Of a stretch of DNA of 64,000 bases, positions 11,647 through 21,602 are shown one piece after another. Both the position numbers and the translations under genes were made by a program. How positions within the stretch are numbered: position 1 is the first letter of the stretch; the number at the start of each line of letters is the position of its first letter. The stretch comes from Caecitellus pseudoparvulus (Eukaryota > Bigyra: Bicosoecida): assembly GCA_965644315.1 (NCBI GenBank), contig CBFFRQ010000018.1, positions 558,001 to 622,000 of the forward strand, given 5' to 3'. The notes under the pieces were generated by a model that saw only the letters and a program-made list of their open reading frames with translations, did no database searches and was not told the origin of the DNA.

Positions 11647-11800
11647 GGTGCAGCGGTGGCAGCGGAAATATGCAGCAGGTGCAGTGCACTTGGGCAGGGC
11701 AGCAACGCAGGCGGTGCTGTGATGTTGGGCGGGTGAGAGTGCGGTGTGTTGGTGAATTGACAGGCCACGCTGGGTGTTAGCAGGCCCCCTTTGTATGGCG

Positions 11801-12991
11801 TCACTTGTGACTGGCTGCGACCTTGGACTCTGCCCCGGACCCAGCATGCACCTCGTCACGGTCCTGCACGACGATGACATTCACCTCACTGTGCTTCACG
11901 ACGTACTCTGTGAAGCTGCCGAGGTTGACAGACTGCTTGCCAGCCGCAAAAGCGCTCATGCCGTCGGCACCCACAGCCAGGAACGCCGTGGCCTCCTCAT
12001 CCTCGTGAGGCTGGGCCACCAGCGCCGCTGCCAGGCTGGGGAAGGACTTGCCCGTGGTGTCCACAGTGGAGAAGGAGCAGCGGGAGTCCTGCTTGATGAA
12101 GTCTGTGTAGAAGTGCTTCACCCCTGACACCTTGAAGGCCTCCGACAGGTCACCCTGCGAGGTGCTGTTGTACACGTGCACAATGGCAATGCTGTCCTCT
12201 GGCCCTGCCAGCTCCTGCACCGCTTTCACCGTCACCAGTGCGCGGTGGGAGCCGTCCACGCCCACCATGAAGCGCTTGCTGCCGTCCTTCGTCCCAGTCT
12301 TGTTCTTCACCACGATGGCAGACATGAGCGCCCCACGCAGACTCAGGTCTGTCGTGCTGCCCAGCACGGTGCGGTCTGCCTTGGGCCCTTTGGACCCAGT
12401 CACGCCCACCACGAGGAAGTCCCCAGGCGGGCGCAGGCCGTTCACGTACTTCAGCAGGGTCTCCCTGCGGGGCGCCTCCACGCGCATGCTCTCAACCATC
12501 TCCATGCTCGCGCGCGCTTCCGAGTACTGCGGAAGGTGGCAAGTGAAGCATGCACAGCTGAAGCCAGGAGGGGAGGGAGAGAGGGGGGCGGCGCACCTTC
12601 GAAGCCAGCGTCGCGGAGTACACACTCTCCACTGCCTGAGACTTGAACTGGCGATTCAGGGTTGAATCTGCGGCGAGTCTCTCGCAGTTGCAGTGCGGGA
12701 AACGCTGGCGAAACGTGCAGGCGCCTCAGGGGGCTGCTGCACCCCAGCCCGCCACGCACCGCGCTCCTTGTTGAACACGTGGAAAACAGACATGTGTCCA
12801 TCCTTCTTCAGCAGCTGGCATGCTGTCAGGAAGGCGTTGTGGGCTCTGCGATGCAGCACAACGCGCCAGGTGCGGCATCGCCTCGCCCAGCGCCGCGGAG
12901 GACAAACGCCTTACGCTGCAGAGCCATCCACACCCACGACGAGGCGCACGCCAGTCTGTTTCGACGACGTTGTGGGTCCCCCAGCCGCCAT
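11801..12991 (-). CDS. Tandem universal stress protein (two USP domains)
   Basis: Four exons (12991-12915, 12845-12760, 12667-12597, 12526-11801) encode 319 residues. Domain 1 opens with the USP beta-1 strand RLVVGVDGSAAHNAF and closes with a conserved G-x-x-G nucleotide-loop region (VGVTGSKG ... LGSTTDL). Domain 2 opens with RFMVGVDGSHRAL and closes with NLGSFTEYVVKHSEVNVIVV. USP domains bind ATP or other nucleotides and act in stress responses; the ligand here is unknown. It lies 154 bp upstream of ETFA on the same strand, close but with its own start. Intron 2 carries an exact GAAACG tandem element. Confidence 0.85.
12699..12715 (+). promoter_or_regulatory. Exact GAAACG-N5-GAAACG tandem element
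   Basis: GAAACG-CTGGC-GAAACG inside intron 2 of the universal stress protein gene, about 280 bp downstream of its ATG. Relative to this minus-strand gene it is in antisense orientation, so it is more likely a DNA site than an RNA signal. Confidence 0.5.
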
Positions 12992-13187
12992 GTGAGAGCC
13001 CTGTTGCTGAAGGTGTCAGGAGGGTGCACTGCAGGCAGTGGCAGGTCTGGCGATGGGAGAAGTGCCCAGGAGAGACCCCTTGGGCGAGCTCGTGATGCCT
13101 GGGAGTTCGCTGGGTCGTGTGCATTGGCTTCATGTGCGATGTGGTGCGGTCTGCACGGGGCCTGAAGCAAGTGGAGGGGGGGGGGCG

Positions 13188-16100
13188 TCACGGACGCAGG
13201 GGGGGGTCAGCCTTTGGCGCCTGCACGTGGGCCAAGTCCACGAGGTGGCGCATGGTGGGTCGCCCGTGGGGGCAGTTCCACGGCTGGTCCAGCGGCGCCA
13301 TGCCCGTGACCACCCGGCGCATCTGGTCCCGCGTCAGGGGGTCCCCGATCATGATGGCGGACCGGCAGGCCCGCGACGCCAGCATGTACTCAATGCGGGG
13401 CAGGCGCAGCGTGCCCCGCCGGGCGGCAAAGGGGTCTTGCGCCAGCATGGACGCCAGCTCCCGGACGTCCTCCACGCCGAACTGGCGTTTTTGGGAGAAG
13501 GGGATGCTGCGCAGCTTGGCCCGGTGCCCCGGCGCCGCGTCCTCGTCCACCACAAAAGTGAACCCGTTGGCCCTGAAGACGTCCAAGTGCTCCAGGACAA
13601 TCAACTCTTCCGCAGCAGTCATGTCCAGGGGCTGGGGCACGATGAGCGGCTGCTGGTGCAGGTGCAGGTTCTCCGTGTACCGCTCGTACCGCACCTTCTC
13701 GTCACAGGCGTGCTGGTCCAGGATGAACAGGTCCGAGCCACTGGCTGCGACGATGAAGCCGAGGTTGAACTGCCCCAGCACTTGCATGCTCTTGAACTTC
13801 TCCTTCGTGAGCACCCGGGACATGGCTGCGTCGGCTGTGGGGCCTACGGGGGGTGGGGCCTCAGCCGCGCCCTCCTCCCCCTCCTCGTCTGTGTCGGCTT
13901 CGAAGACGTTGCAAGGCGCTGACACAAGGGCGGCGGTGTCCTGCCCCGCCCTGTCTCGGGCTGCCGTGTGTCCCAGGGGCGGGGCGTCCGGGGTCTGTAC
14001 GGGCCCGACACCCCCCAAGAACCCCCAATCCATGTGCTCCGTCTGCTGCACCCCCGCCGAGTCCCGCCGCCTCCGCTTCGCACGGGGGGGGGTGACACAC
14101 TGGGCATGTTGGTCAACCGACTTCTCCGTGCTCTGCTCCGCGGCCACCACACTCACGTCGCCCTCCTCGCCCTCCTCCTCGCTGTCCACGGCAGTTCCCT
14201 GCGTCGGCGGCACATCCGGCTGCTGCTCCTGATCCTCGTCCGAGGAGTCGTCATCGTCGCTCTGAATGACCACCGCAGCCCGCGGACGCTTCGTGCCTCG
14301 GTGGCGCGGGGAAGGCACTGCTTGCGGCGGCGCTGCAGTGGCCACTGGCGGTTCCAGTGCGTGTTGCTCGGTCGCGTGCGCGCCACTCTGTGCAGGCGGA
14401 GGCAGCACGGCGGCAGGGGGCGAAGGCGCGTCCTGGACCAGCCCCCCGCCACCTGCTTGCGGCGCGCGTCGTGACCGGCCTCGCGTCGTCGTTATGGTGC
14501 GCTTGCCTGACTGGGGCGGCGGGCTCGCGGGTGTGGGGGAGGGCGCCAGCACAGAGGCGATGTGCCACCCGCTGCCCTGAGCAGGAGCCACAGCGCCCAC
14601 TGCCGTCACGCTCTGTGACTCGCCGCCATCACTGGCCCCGTCGGTGTCGCGCGCGGGGGGGTGCTGTCCGACCCCCACCTGCTCCGCCGCTGCAGGCTCC
14701 TCCCCCTCGGCCTGAGGCGGCTGGGAGACAACGGCGTCCCCATGGAACCCTGCCTCCCCCACAGCCCCAGGCGCAGCACTTGCAGTGGGCGACCCCGGCA
14801 CTGCCTCGGGGGTTCCTGGGCGGGCATGTGTGGCCACCGGTGACTCCGGGCGTGGCAGGGCTCCCTCGCTCTGCGCTCTGGCGGCCCGCGCGGCCAGCAT
14901 GCCCTGGATCGTGGGGATGCTGCCCTGGCCTGCCTTGGCTGCCAAGGAGCCGTTGGCGCCAGACACCGCGAAGCGGCCGCGGGACACCACCCAGCGCTCG
15001 TGCAGAGCCGCTTTCAAGGCATCCAGCAACGCGCCCTGCTCTGTCAGGATGATGTCTCGCTTGTCGGGAGCGACGTTGATGTCGAAGGTGCGGGGGGGCA
15101 GGTTGAGGTCCAGGATGAAGGCTGGCTTGTGCTTCATCTCGTACTTCCGCCACACTTCGTTCACGACGCGGGCCAGGGCGGGCATGTCCACCGGGCGGCG
15201 GTTCACGAACAGGAACTGCCGGTCGTTGTTGGACCGCCCCACCCCGGCGCCAGCCGCGCTGACAAAGCCTTCGATAGAGCCCGTCAGCAGCGGCTTTGCC
15301 GGAGAGCATGGCGCGGGTGGGGCGCCTTGCACGCCAGGCGTGGAGTTCAGGGATGTCTCCAGCGCCTGCCCTGCCCCCTCGGGTGAGCCGAGCGTGGAGG
15401 GGGTGGAGGCGGCGACGGGTGCTGCTTGAGGCTGTAGCTGCGTGGCTTGTGCGAGGTCCACGTGCAGCGGCTCCAGGCCGCCGAGGAACTTGGGCCCAAA
15501 CACCCGGGACACGGCGTCACGCATGCGCCCGTTGCCGGCGGTGGACAGCACCGTGCTCCACTTGCCCCCCGGTGTCGCCTTATGCCGCACGAGGAAACGC
15601 ACCTGACTGCAAATCACCGCGTAGGCGTTGAGGAGGTGCAGGGCGCGGGAGAGCTGTTTCTTCAGCGCCTTGGAGAACTCCCGGCGGCGCACTGGCAGCG
15701 GCACAAACAGGCCCTGCGCCGTGACTGTCGTGCCGGTGGTGCGAGCAGCGGGCTCAGACTTGGCCAGAACTCCCTGGCGGTCGTAGGTGAGCTTGGTCGC
15801 CATGTCGTCTTCCTCGCAACGAGTGGTGACGGTGAAGTCCTCGCACAGCTCACACAGGGAGGAGAGGGCTTCGCCTCTGCGTAAAGTGTGCGGGTTGCAA
15901 GCTGCACACGCTGCAGGGCGCGCACAAGCCACGGCACGCACCGGAAACCAAAGGAAGCAACGCCCCAGATGTCATCAAACTGCCGGATTTTGGACGTGTG
16001 GTACTTCGCCACAAGGCCTGCATAGTTGTCCTTGGGCACACCACAACCTGCGGGGCCAGGGCAAGTGTGCGTGGCGGCGCACCGGGCGCGCTGCTGCACA

Positions 16101-16392
16101 CGCCCTGCCACGCACCATTGTCGGACACCTCCAGCAAGTCTGCACCATAGCGAACGAGGTTCACTTCTACGCTTTTGGCGCCAGCATCCTGTGCAGCGCA
16201 GATGGGGCACGGGTGGGCTGCCCGCCGCTCGCCGAAACGCAGGTGAAACGAACTCACAACGGCATTCTCCACCAGCTCCTTCACAGCAGTCTTCAGGTCC
16301 GTGATGACCTGACCACTGCATATCCTGTGCACGTCGCGCTGAGATATGGCCTTGATTGGGCCCTTTCCCCGCTCGCTCGCACGAGCTGCCAT
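13188..16392 (-). CDS. PMS2: DNA mismatch repair protein PMS2, MutL-alpha endonuclease subunit
   Basis: Exons 16392-16258, 16188-16116, 16047-15942 and 15876-13188 encode 1000 residues. The GHKL ATPase motifs are intact: ELVENAVDAGAKS around residue 45, EVSDNGCGV around 67 and [10 protein letters not shown] around 105; all three introns fall between these motifs. The C-terminal domain has the metal-dependent endonuclease motif [12 protein letters not shown] (starting near residue 825), followed by [12 protein letters not shown] and the zinc-site motif [12 protein letters not shown] (about 972-983). With MLH1 it nicks the daughter strand in mismatch repair. The roughly 400-residue linker is Ser/Pro-rich and acidic, making it longer than the human protein. 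PMS1-type relatives lack this complete endonuclease set, so PMS2 is preferred. Confidence 0.95.
16234..16250 (+). promoter_or_regulatory. Exact GAAACG-N5-GAAACG tandem element
   Basis: GAAACG-CAGGT-GAAACG inside intron 1 of PMS2 (intron 16189-16257), about 145-160 bp downstream of the ATG and antisense to the gene. It ends only 7 bp from the 5' splice site. Confidence 0.5.
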
Positions 16393-16546
16393 TCCAACGG
16401 ACTGCGCGCAGAGCAGCAGTGGGAATCGAAAGCGGGTCCACAGTCTCTGCACTGCAGCTCCAGACATGCAATGCAGCAGCACCAGGCCCGCCCCACTGCG
16501 AGCAAGCAGCATGACAGAGCTCTTGTGAATTGGGCGTGGGGTCCAA

Positions 16547-17877
16547 TTACTCCTGCTTGGCAGCAAGGGCCTTCTCGCGGTAGCCCTTGACCTTGAGCAC
16601 GCTGCGGTAGCGCACGGTGTTCTCGCGCATCTTCTTGAAGCCGGTGTTGGCGTCGTCGAACTCCAGCAGCTCCACTTGGGGGAAGACGGACTTCTCCGCG
16701 GAGAAAGCCAGCATGTCGTCGAAGTCCTGCGTGCCGCCGATCATGCTGCCCACGAGCTGCTTCTCCCCGCCAACCAGGGAGAACGGCTTGAAGGTCAGGC
16801 TGGTCTCAGCAGGGGGCAGCCCGACCAGGATGAACTTGCCACGGGGCTTCAGCAGGCCCAGGTACAGGTCCACGCTGAAGTGCGCCGCTGCAGTGCAGAG
16901 GATGGCGTCGAACGTGCCGGCGGCGGCCTTCACGGCAGCAGCGTCAGAGGTGGCCAGGAAGGCGGTGGCCCCGAACGACCGCGCCTCCTCCTCCTTGGCA
17001 GTGGAGCGGGAGATGGCGACGGTCTCGCAGCCCATCTTCGCAGCGTACTGCACTGCGACGTGGCCCAGGCCGCCAATGCCGACGACGCCGACGCGATCGC
17101 CGGCCTTGGTGTGGCGGTGCAGGGGCGCATACGTCGTCACGCCGGCACACAGAAGGGGCGCCATCTCATCGGGAATGCCCTCAGGCACGTGGAAAGTGAA
17201 GCGCTCAGGCACCTGGATGCTGGTGGCGTACCCTCCGAAGTCCCGGTCGTACAGGCCCTTGAAGGAGGAGCACAGCTGCTCGGCCTTGGCCTCGCAGTGC
17301 TCGCAGGCCTTGCACGAGTCGCGCTGAGGGCCAAAGCCCACACGGTCCCCCACCTTGAACTTGGTCACTTTGGGGCCCACTTCCACCACCTGCCCGATGA
17401 CTTCGTGGCCTGGCACCATGGGGAACTGCCCCTCGCCCCAGTCGTTGTCCACCATGTGGATGTCCGAGTGGCACATGCCGGAGGCCTGGGAGGCGGTCCG
17501 TGTCGAGTTCCATGCGGGTACTCTTCCGCCCAGTGCAGTTGCCGTCCACTCACGTGCACGTCCACGAGGACCTCGTCCTCACCAAGGGGGGGCCTTTCAA
17601 ACTCAATCTGAAAGGGGGGGGCAAAGGGAAGCTCCGTGCAAGTGTGGGCCGCCCGGGAAGGATGGTTGTGTGGGCAGCCACGCCCGGCGTGGTGGGAAGT
17701 GCACTGCAAGTCATGCATGGCACCCACCAACTCAAGGGGCCCACCGGGGGTCTTGGCACCCATGGCAAATTGAGTCGTAGGGAAAGATGTTGCGGTGGCT
17801 GCAGCCATGGTGGACGAATGCAGGAAGCGGCGGGAAGCTGTGGCGGCGAAGCGGCTGGCAATGGCACGTGGAAGCAT
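16547..17877 (-). CDS. Zinc-dependent alcohol dehydrogenase (MDR/CAD-type), mitochondrial
   Basis: Exons 17877-17728, 17607-17554 and 17485-16547 give 380 residues. The first ATG adds [19 protein letters not shown], an Arg/Ala presequence with an RRFLHSS-type cleavage region, so mitochondrial import is likely; a second ATG would yield a shorter form. The catalytic zinc ligands lie in GMCHSDIH (Cys73) and PGHEVIG (His95-Glu96), the structural zinc cysteines in [16 protein letters not shown], and the NADP(H)-binding turn in [14 protein letters not shown]. The family is the cinnamyl-alcohol or YahK-like medium-chain reductases, which interconvert aldehydes and primary alcohols. The substrate cannot be read from sequence. 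The start lies 187 bp downstream of the ARMC9-like gene on the same strand. Confidence 0.88.
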
Positions 17878-18064
17878 GCTCTGGAGCAAAGTTGCGACAC
17901 GGTCGTGGGGAAGTTAGCGAGAAGAGGAGGACAGTGAGCGGTGAAGGGCGAGAAAGAAGTGACAGACTGAGTGTATTGCAGAGACATGGCGGTCCAGCCC
18001 TGGCGCAAGTTCCACGAAGGCGAGCAATTGCTCCAGGGCAAAGATCAACCCAGCATCGCAGGCG

Positions 18065-21000
18065 CTACCGCCCCCCTGGAGACCGTGCCAGCGCATGGTG
18101 TGGGCGGAACACCTGCGCCTGGGGCACAGACGGCGACATCAGCGCCGTGAACGCCTCGTCCCCTTGCCGGGCGGCCGTCATCACGGGTCGCTGCCTGTGG
18201 GAGGGGCGGGCAGGCGACGGCGCTGGCTCCTTGCCCTCCCCCAACCCCCCTCGCTGAGGCAGGCTGCCGATCACGCGCACCGTGGGGCGCCCCGTGGACG
18301 CTGCCTCCGCTGTGGCGCTGGCTTCTGGCACGATGCTGAGGCCCAGCGCCTCCTTGGTCTCTGGCCCCTGTGGCAGGCCCCGGCTGACGAAGGGGGCGGG
18401 CACCTGACCCTCGCCGCCTTCCCTGCCGTGCGACGTGGCGGCCGCCTGGCCACCAGGCAGCAGCAAGCTGCGACTGACCACCCGTCTGGGCTTGTGCTGC
18501 TGTGGCTGGTGGCTGTGGGCGACGCCGTCAGCGAGCAAGGCCTCCCCCCACACATCGCGGACGGTGGCGACGACAGGGTCCCCTTCGTCCCCGTCCTCGG
18601 CGTCCCAGGAGGAGGAGCCCGCCGTGTCGCCGCCGTCGCCGCTGGAGGTGGTGGTTGCCCCCAACCACTGCGTCATGGCACCCTCCTCGTCGCTGTCGTA
18701 CCCCTCGCCATCCGAGCAGTCGGACTCCTCCCCCGCGGTGCCCTCCTCCCCCTCCAGCCGGGTCAAGATGAAGGACAGCCCGGCCTTGCCCTGGCCAGAC
18801 CTGTCTATGAGCGCCTTCACCACCGTGCGCAGCCCCATGCGCCGGGCCTGGTCCCGGATGTGCGCGTTGGCCAGCAGGCTGTACACGGCTGCCGCCGCGA
18901 AGCCAGCCACGTCGTCCGTCGGCGAGTCCAGGAACTCCATGAGCGTCTCCAGCGCACCAGCCGGGGCACTCACTGCACTGCGCCGGCCTGCCGCCCGCTG
19001 CGCAAGCGTCGTCACCAGTGCACATGTGTACTGGATGGAGTAATGCGAGGCGCCGCCGTGGCCACCCGCCTCCGATGGCGCCGCCGCCTCGCGCAGGGTG
19101 CGCAGCGCCCATGCCATGACCCCCGTGCGCACCATGATGTCCTGCGGCACTCTCAGTGTGGACACCTTCTGCAGGATCCCCGCGGCAGACTGCCTGGGGC
19201 CGGTGTCCCCCCCGTGTAGCAGCAGCACGCGCACGACCGCCGGAACCAGGCACGGGTCGCGCAGGAGGTACGCACGAGCCGCAGGCGTGGAAGCACAGGC
19301 ATTCAACAGGCGCAGAGTGCTGTCCAGGACCAGGGGGTGGCCGCAGCCCAGCAGCACGGCCACCAGCGAGGCACGCGCCACTGCCGCCACGCTGGCGGGC
19401 GCACCCCCCGCATCGCCCGCTGCGACGACATCCCCCACTGGGACAGCCTGCACGGCTGCTGCGGCAGCAGACGCGCCCAGGAAGTCGCTGCGCACGAGTG
19501 CGCGCAGCTGGCTATCACGGGCCGCCCCAGCTGCCACACGCGTGATGCGCCACCGCACCGCCTGCAACGCCAGCACCAGCTCACGCACGGGGCCAGTGGC
19601 AGCCAGCCACGCCTCGTGCAGGTACGCTGCGTACTCCACGGCGCTCCTGCAGACACTGGGGCCCATGGTGCCGTCCAGGGTGGCGAACAGGCTCAGCACG
19701 GGGGCCAGGGAGGGGTCGCTGCCCTCCAACGCCAGCTGCAAGCTCTGGCCTGGAAACAGCACATGGTGGGGCCCCCGTCCAGCAGCGTCTGCAGGGGAGG
19801 CCGCGTAGTCCAGCGCAGCCAGGCCCGGGTGCGCCTCTGCTGCAGCCGTCGCGTCGCTCTCCGCGTCTTGCTGAAAGCGGGCAGCCCAAGGCGGCACGGC
19901 CAGCAGGCCCAGTGGCGCTGCGAGGGCGACAGTGGAGCCCAGTCGGAACACGCGCTCCTCTTCGTCTGTCGGAGCTATCTCAGGGAAGGCGCTGCCTTGG
20001 CCCCGCCTGTGTCTGGCTGGCCCGCCAGTGGCCGGCGTCTCCGCAACAAACACCGCCGAGGCGCTGCTGCCTGGGCGGGACCTGCTGGGGGACGGCGTGG
20101 GAGCCCCTGGGGGTGGACCCGTCAGGGCAGAGGGCGAGACAGGCCCCCCTCCCTCCAGCCCCCCCTCATCCTCGTCACTGTCCCCGCTGGCATCTGGCGG
20201 AGCGATGCGCGCCCGCACCTCCGTTGCCAGGCGCCTCACCCGCTTGGCGAGGGACGGCAAATCCACCGGTGGCAAGGCTCCTGTGTACGCCCTGCCGTCA
20301 TCCTTGGCTGGGACGGGGGGCGAGTGCCGCTCGGGCGTTGAGGTGTGACTGCGCCGGTGTGGCCGCTGGGGCGTCGAGGCCTGCCCAGGGCTGTCCCGGG
20401 ACTCGGCCGCTTGCACTGCGGCAGAGAGGGGCGTCAGGGCGCTGCCTCCCCGCGGCAGTGGCTGCAGCGGCACTTGGTTTGCACTGTGCATGGGCGGCGC
20501 CTGCAGCGCGGCCACCTGCCCGGCCCGCAGCACTGGGCGGGACAGGTTCGCAGTGTGCTCCAGCACACGCCCCTCCATGGCCAGCAGCGCTGAGCGGGAC
20601 ACGGACAGGCGCTCCCTGGCGTTGCGGCACACCTCTGCGATGTAGGCGGTGTTCACGGGCACGGGGACGACAGGCTTGCTGTGTGAGACGACGCCCCCAG
20701 AGCAAGCCAGCGCATCTGCCGCGATGCGCTCGAGCGCCGAAAGCAGCACCAGCGATGACCTGAACACCTCCAGAGACGTGACGAGGCCTTCCTGCTCACC
20801 AGCTGCATAGGCTTGCCGCAAGTCTTGAGGCTCCTGCCCGCCTTGCTGCAAGCGGGGCAGGGGTCCGCTTCCTCCAGGCGTGCTCTGCCGCAACCGAAAG
20901 GCGGCTGCAGGGCCACTGCCGTGGGCTGGCCCGCCTGTCAGGCCCTGCTCTGTATCAGGGGGTGCTTGAAAGAGACGCCGAGGGATGGTGGATTCCTGCG

Positions 21001-21109
21001 TGTCCAAGCGGGGTGACGGTGGGCCTTGCTTGGTGTTGGGACAGCTCTGCTGGGCTGGCGTTTCTGTCGCGAAACGCTGGCTATGGTAACCACGACGCAC
21101 CTTGTCCAT
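18065..21109 (-). CDS. ARMC9: ARMC9-like armadillo-repeat ciliary protein
   Basis: The open frame ends at 18065; the ATG at 21109 is the best start, followed by a likely 105-nt in-frame GTGCGT...ACGCAG intron (20996-21100). The product is about 980 residues when spliced. The C-terminal half matches ARMC9: armadillo-type helices with LRLLNACASTPAARAYLL, QSAAGILQKVSTLRVPQDIM, YSIQYTCALVTTLAQRAAGR and AVYSLLANAHIRDQARRMGL. ARMC9 acts at the ciliary base and its loss causes Joubert syndrome in humans. The first 480 residues are Pro/Ser-rich. The N-terminal LisH domain of animal ARMC9 is not visible in this frame or nearby, so either an upstream exon was missed or this is a shortened form. Confidence 0.75.
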   Translation of the reverse strand: MDKVRRGYHSQRFATETPAQQSCPNTKQGPPSPRLDTQESTIPRRLFQAPPDTEQGLTGGPAHGSGPAAAFRLRQSTPGGSGPLPRLQQGGQEPQDLRQAYAAGEQEGLVTSLEVFRSSLVLLSALERIAADALACSGGVVSHSKPVVPVPVNTAYIAEVCRNARERLSVSRSALLAMEGRVLEHTANLSRPVLRAGQVAALQAPPMHSANQVPLQPLPRGGSALTPLSAAVQAAESRDSPGQASTPQRPHRRSHTSTPERHSPPVPAKDDGRAYTGALPPVDLPSLAKRVRRLATEVRARIAPPDASGDSDEDEGGLEGGGPVSPSALTGPPPGAPTPSPSRSRPGSSASAVFVAETPATGGPARHRRGQGSAFPEIAPTDEEERVFRLGSTVALAAPLGLLAVPPWAARFQQDAESDATAAAEAHPGLAALDYAASPADAAGRGPHHVLFPGQSLQLALEGSDPSLAPVLSLFATLDGTMGPSVCRSAVEYAAYLHEAWLAATGPVRELVLALQAVRWRITRVAAGAARDSQLRALVRSDFLGASAAAAAVQAVPVGDVVAAGDAGGAPASVAAVARASLVAVLLGCGHPLVLDSTLRLLNACASTPAARAYLLRDPCLVPAVVRVLLLHGGDTGPRQSAAGILQKVSTLRVPQDIMVRTGVMAWALRTLREAAAPSEAGGHGGASHYSIQYTCALVTTLAQRAAGRRSAVSAPAGALETLMEFLDSPTDDVAGFAAAAVYSLLANAHIRDQARRMGLRTVVKALIDRSGQGKAGLSFILTRLEGEEGTAGEESDCSDGEGYDSDEEGAMTQWLGATTTSSGDGGDTAGSSSWDAEDGDEGDPVVATVRDVWGEALLADGVAHSHQPQQHKPRRVVSRSLLLPGGQAAATSHGREGGEGQVPAPFVSRGLPQGPETKEALGLSIVPEASATAEAASTGRPTVRVIGSLPQRGGLGEGKEPAPSPARPSHRQRPVMTAARQGDEAFTALMSPSVPQAQVFRPHHALARSPGGR
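21059..21076. promoter_or_regulatory. Inverted GAAACG pair
   Basis: CGTTTC-TGTCGC-GAAACG, a perfect inverted repeat of the 6-mer with a 6-bp spacer, in intron 1 of the ARMC9-like gene, 33-50 bp downstream of its ATG. A second imperfect example lies at 53144-53161. Confidence 0.35.
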
Positions 21110-21602
21110 TGCGAAGGAGAATTGGCGGAGGGACGACCAACCCTGGACTTCTCGGCACTGACCACAAAGGGCGGCGTGCTTGGGGCTGGCGATGCAGCTG
21201 CTCACGTCCTCTGGCCTGGACTGCGCAGGGCACAGCGACGAAGCTTGGCTGCTGGTAGAGGTGTCACTGTGCCCGCTTCCAGGCCGTCCAAAAGTACACC
21301 GGGCAGTGCTTGCACTGCCTTGCTGGCATGCGTTTGTTGATCCAATTCTTTGACTGGTTGTTTTTGCCGTGTTGCATTTATCATTGCTATGCATCTGCAC
21401 GTACAATATTAAGATCTTCTACCCTGTACATGCCGTACGTCGGAGAGCTAGACACGGCTGCCCTCGCTGCTCGAGTTACTATGGTCCTCTGCAATGGTGC
21501 ACAAGTGGATGCGTGGTGCAAAACCCGCTCGAATACTCAACCGCACCTGATTGCCGTATTCAGCAGCTCGGCTCAGGCGCCCACTGCCTTCACTGGCTCA
21601 CC
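21110..21602. promoter_or_regulatory. Divergent promoter region between ARMC9-like and PP1-docking genes
   Basis: 493 bp between two divergent start codons. An AT-rich stretch near 21360-21425, unusual for this window, is a plausible core promoter. The ARMC9 frame stays open through part of this region (to an ATG at 21394), so a longer N-terminus is possible. No other gene is seen. Confidence 0.35.
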
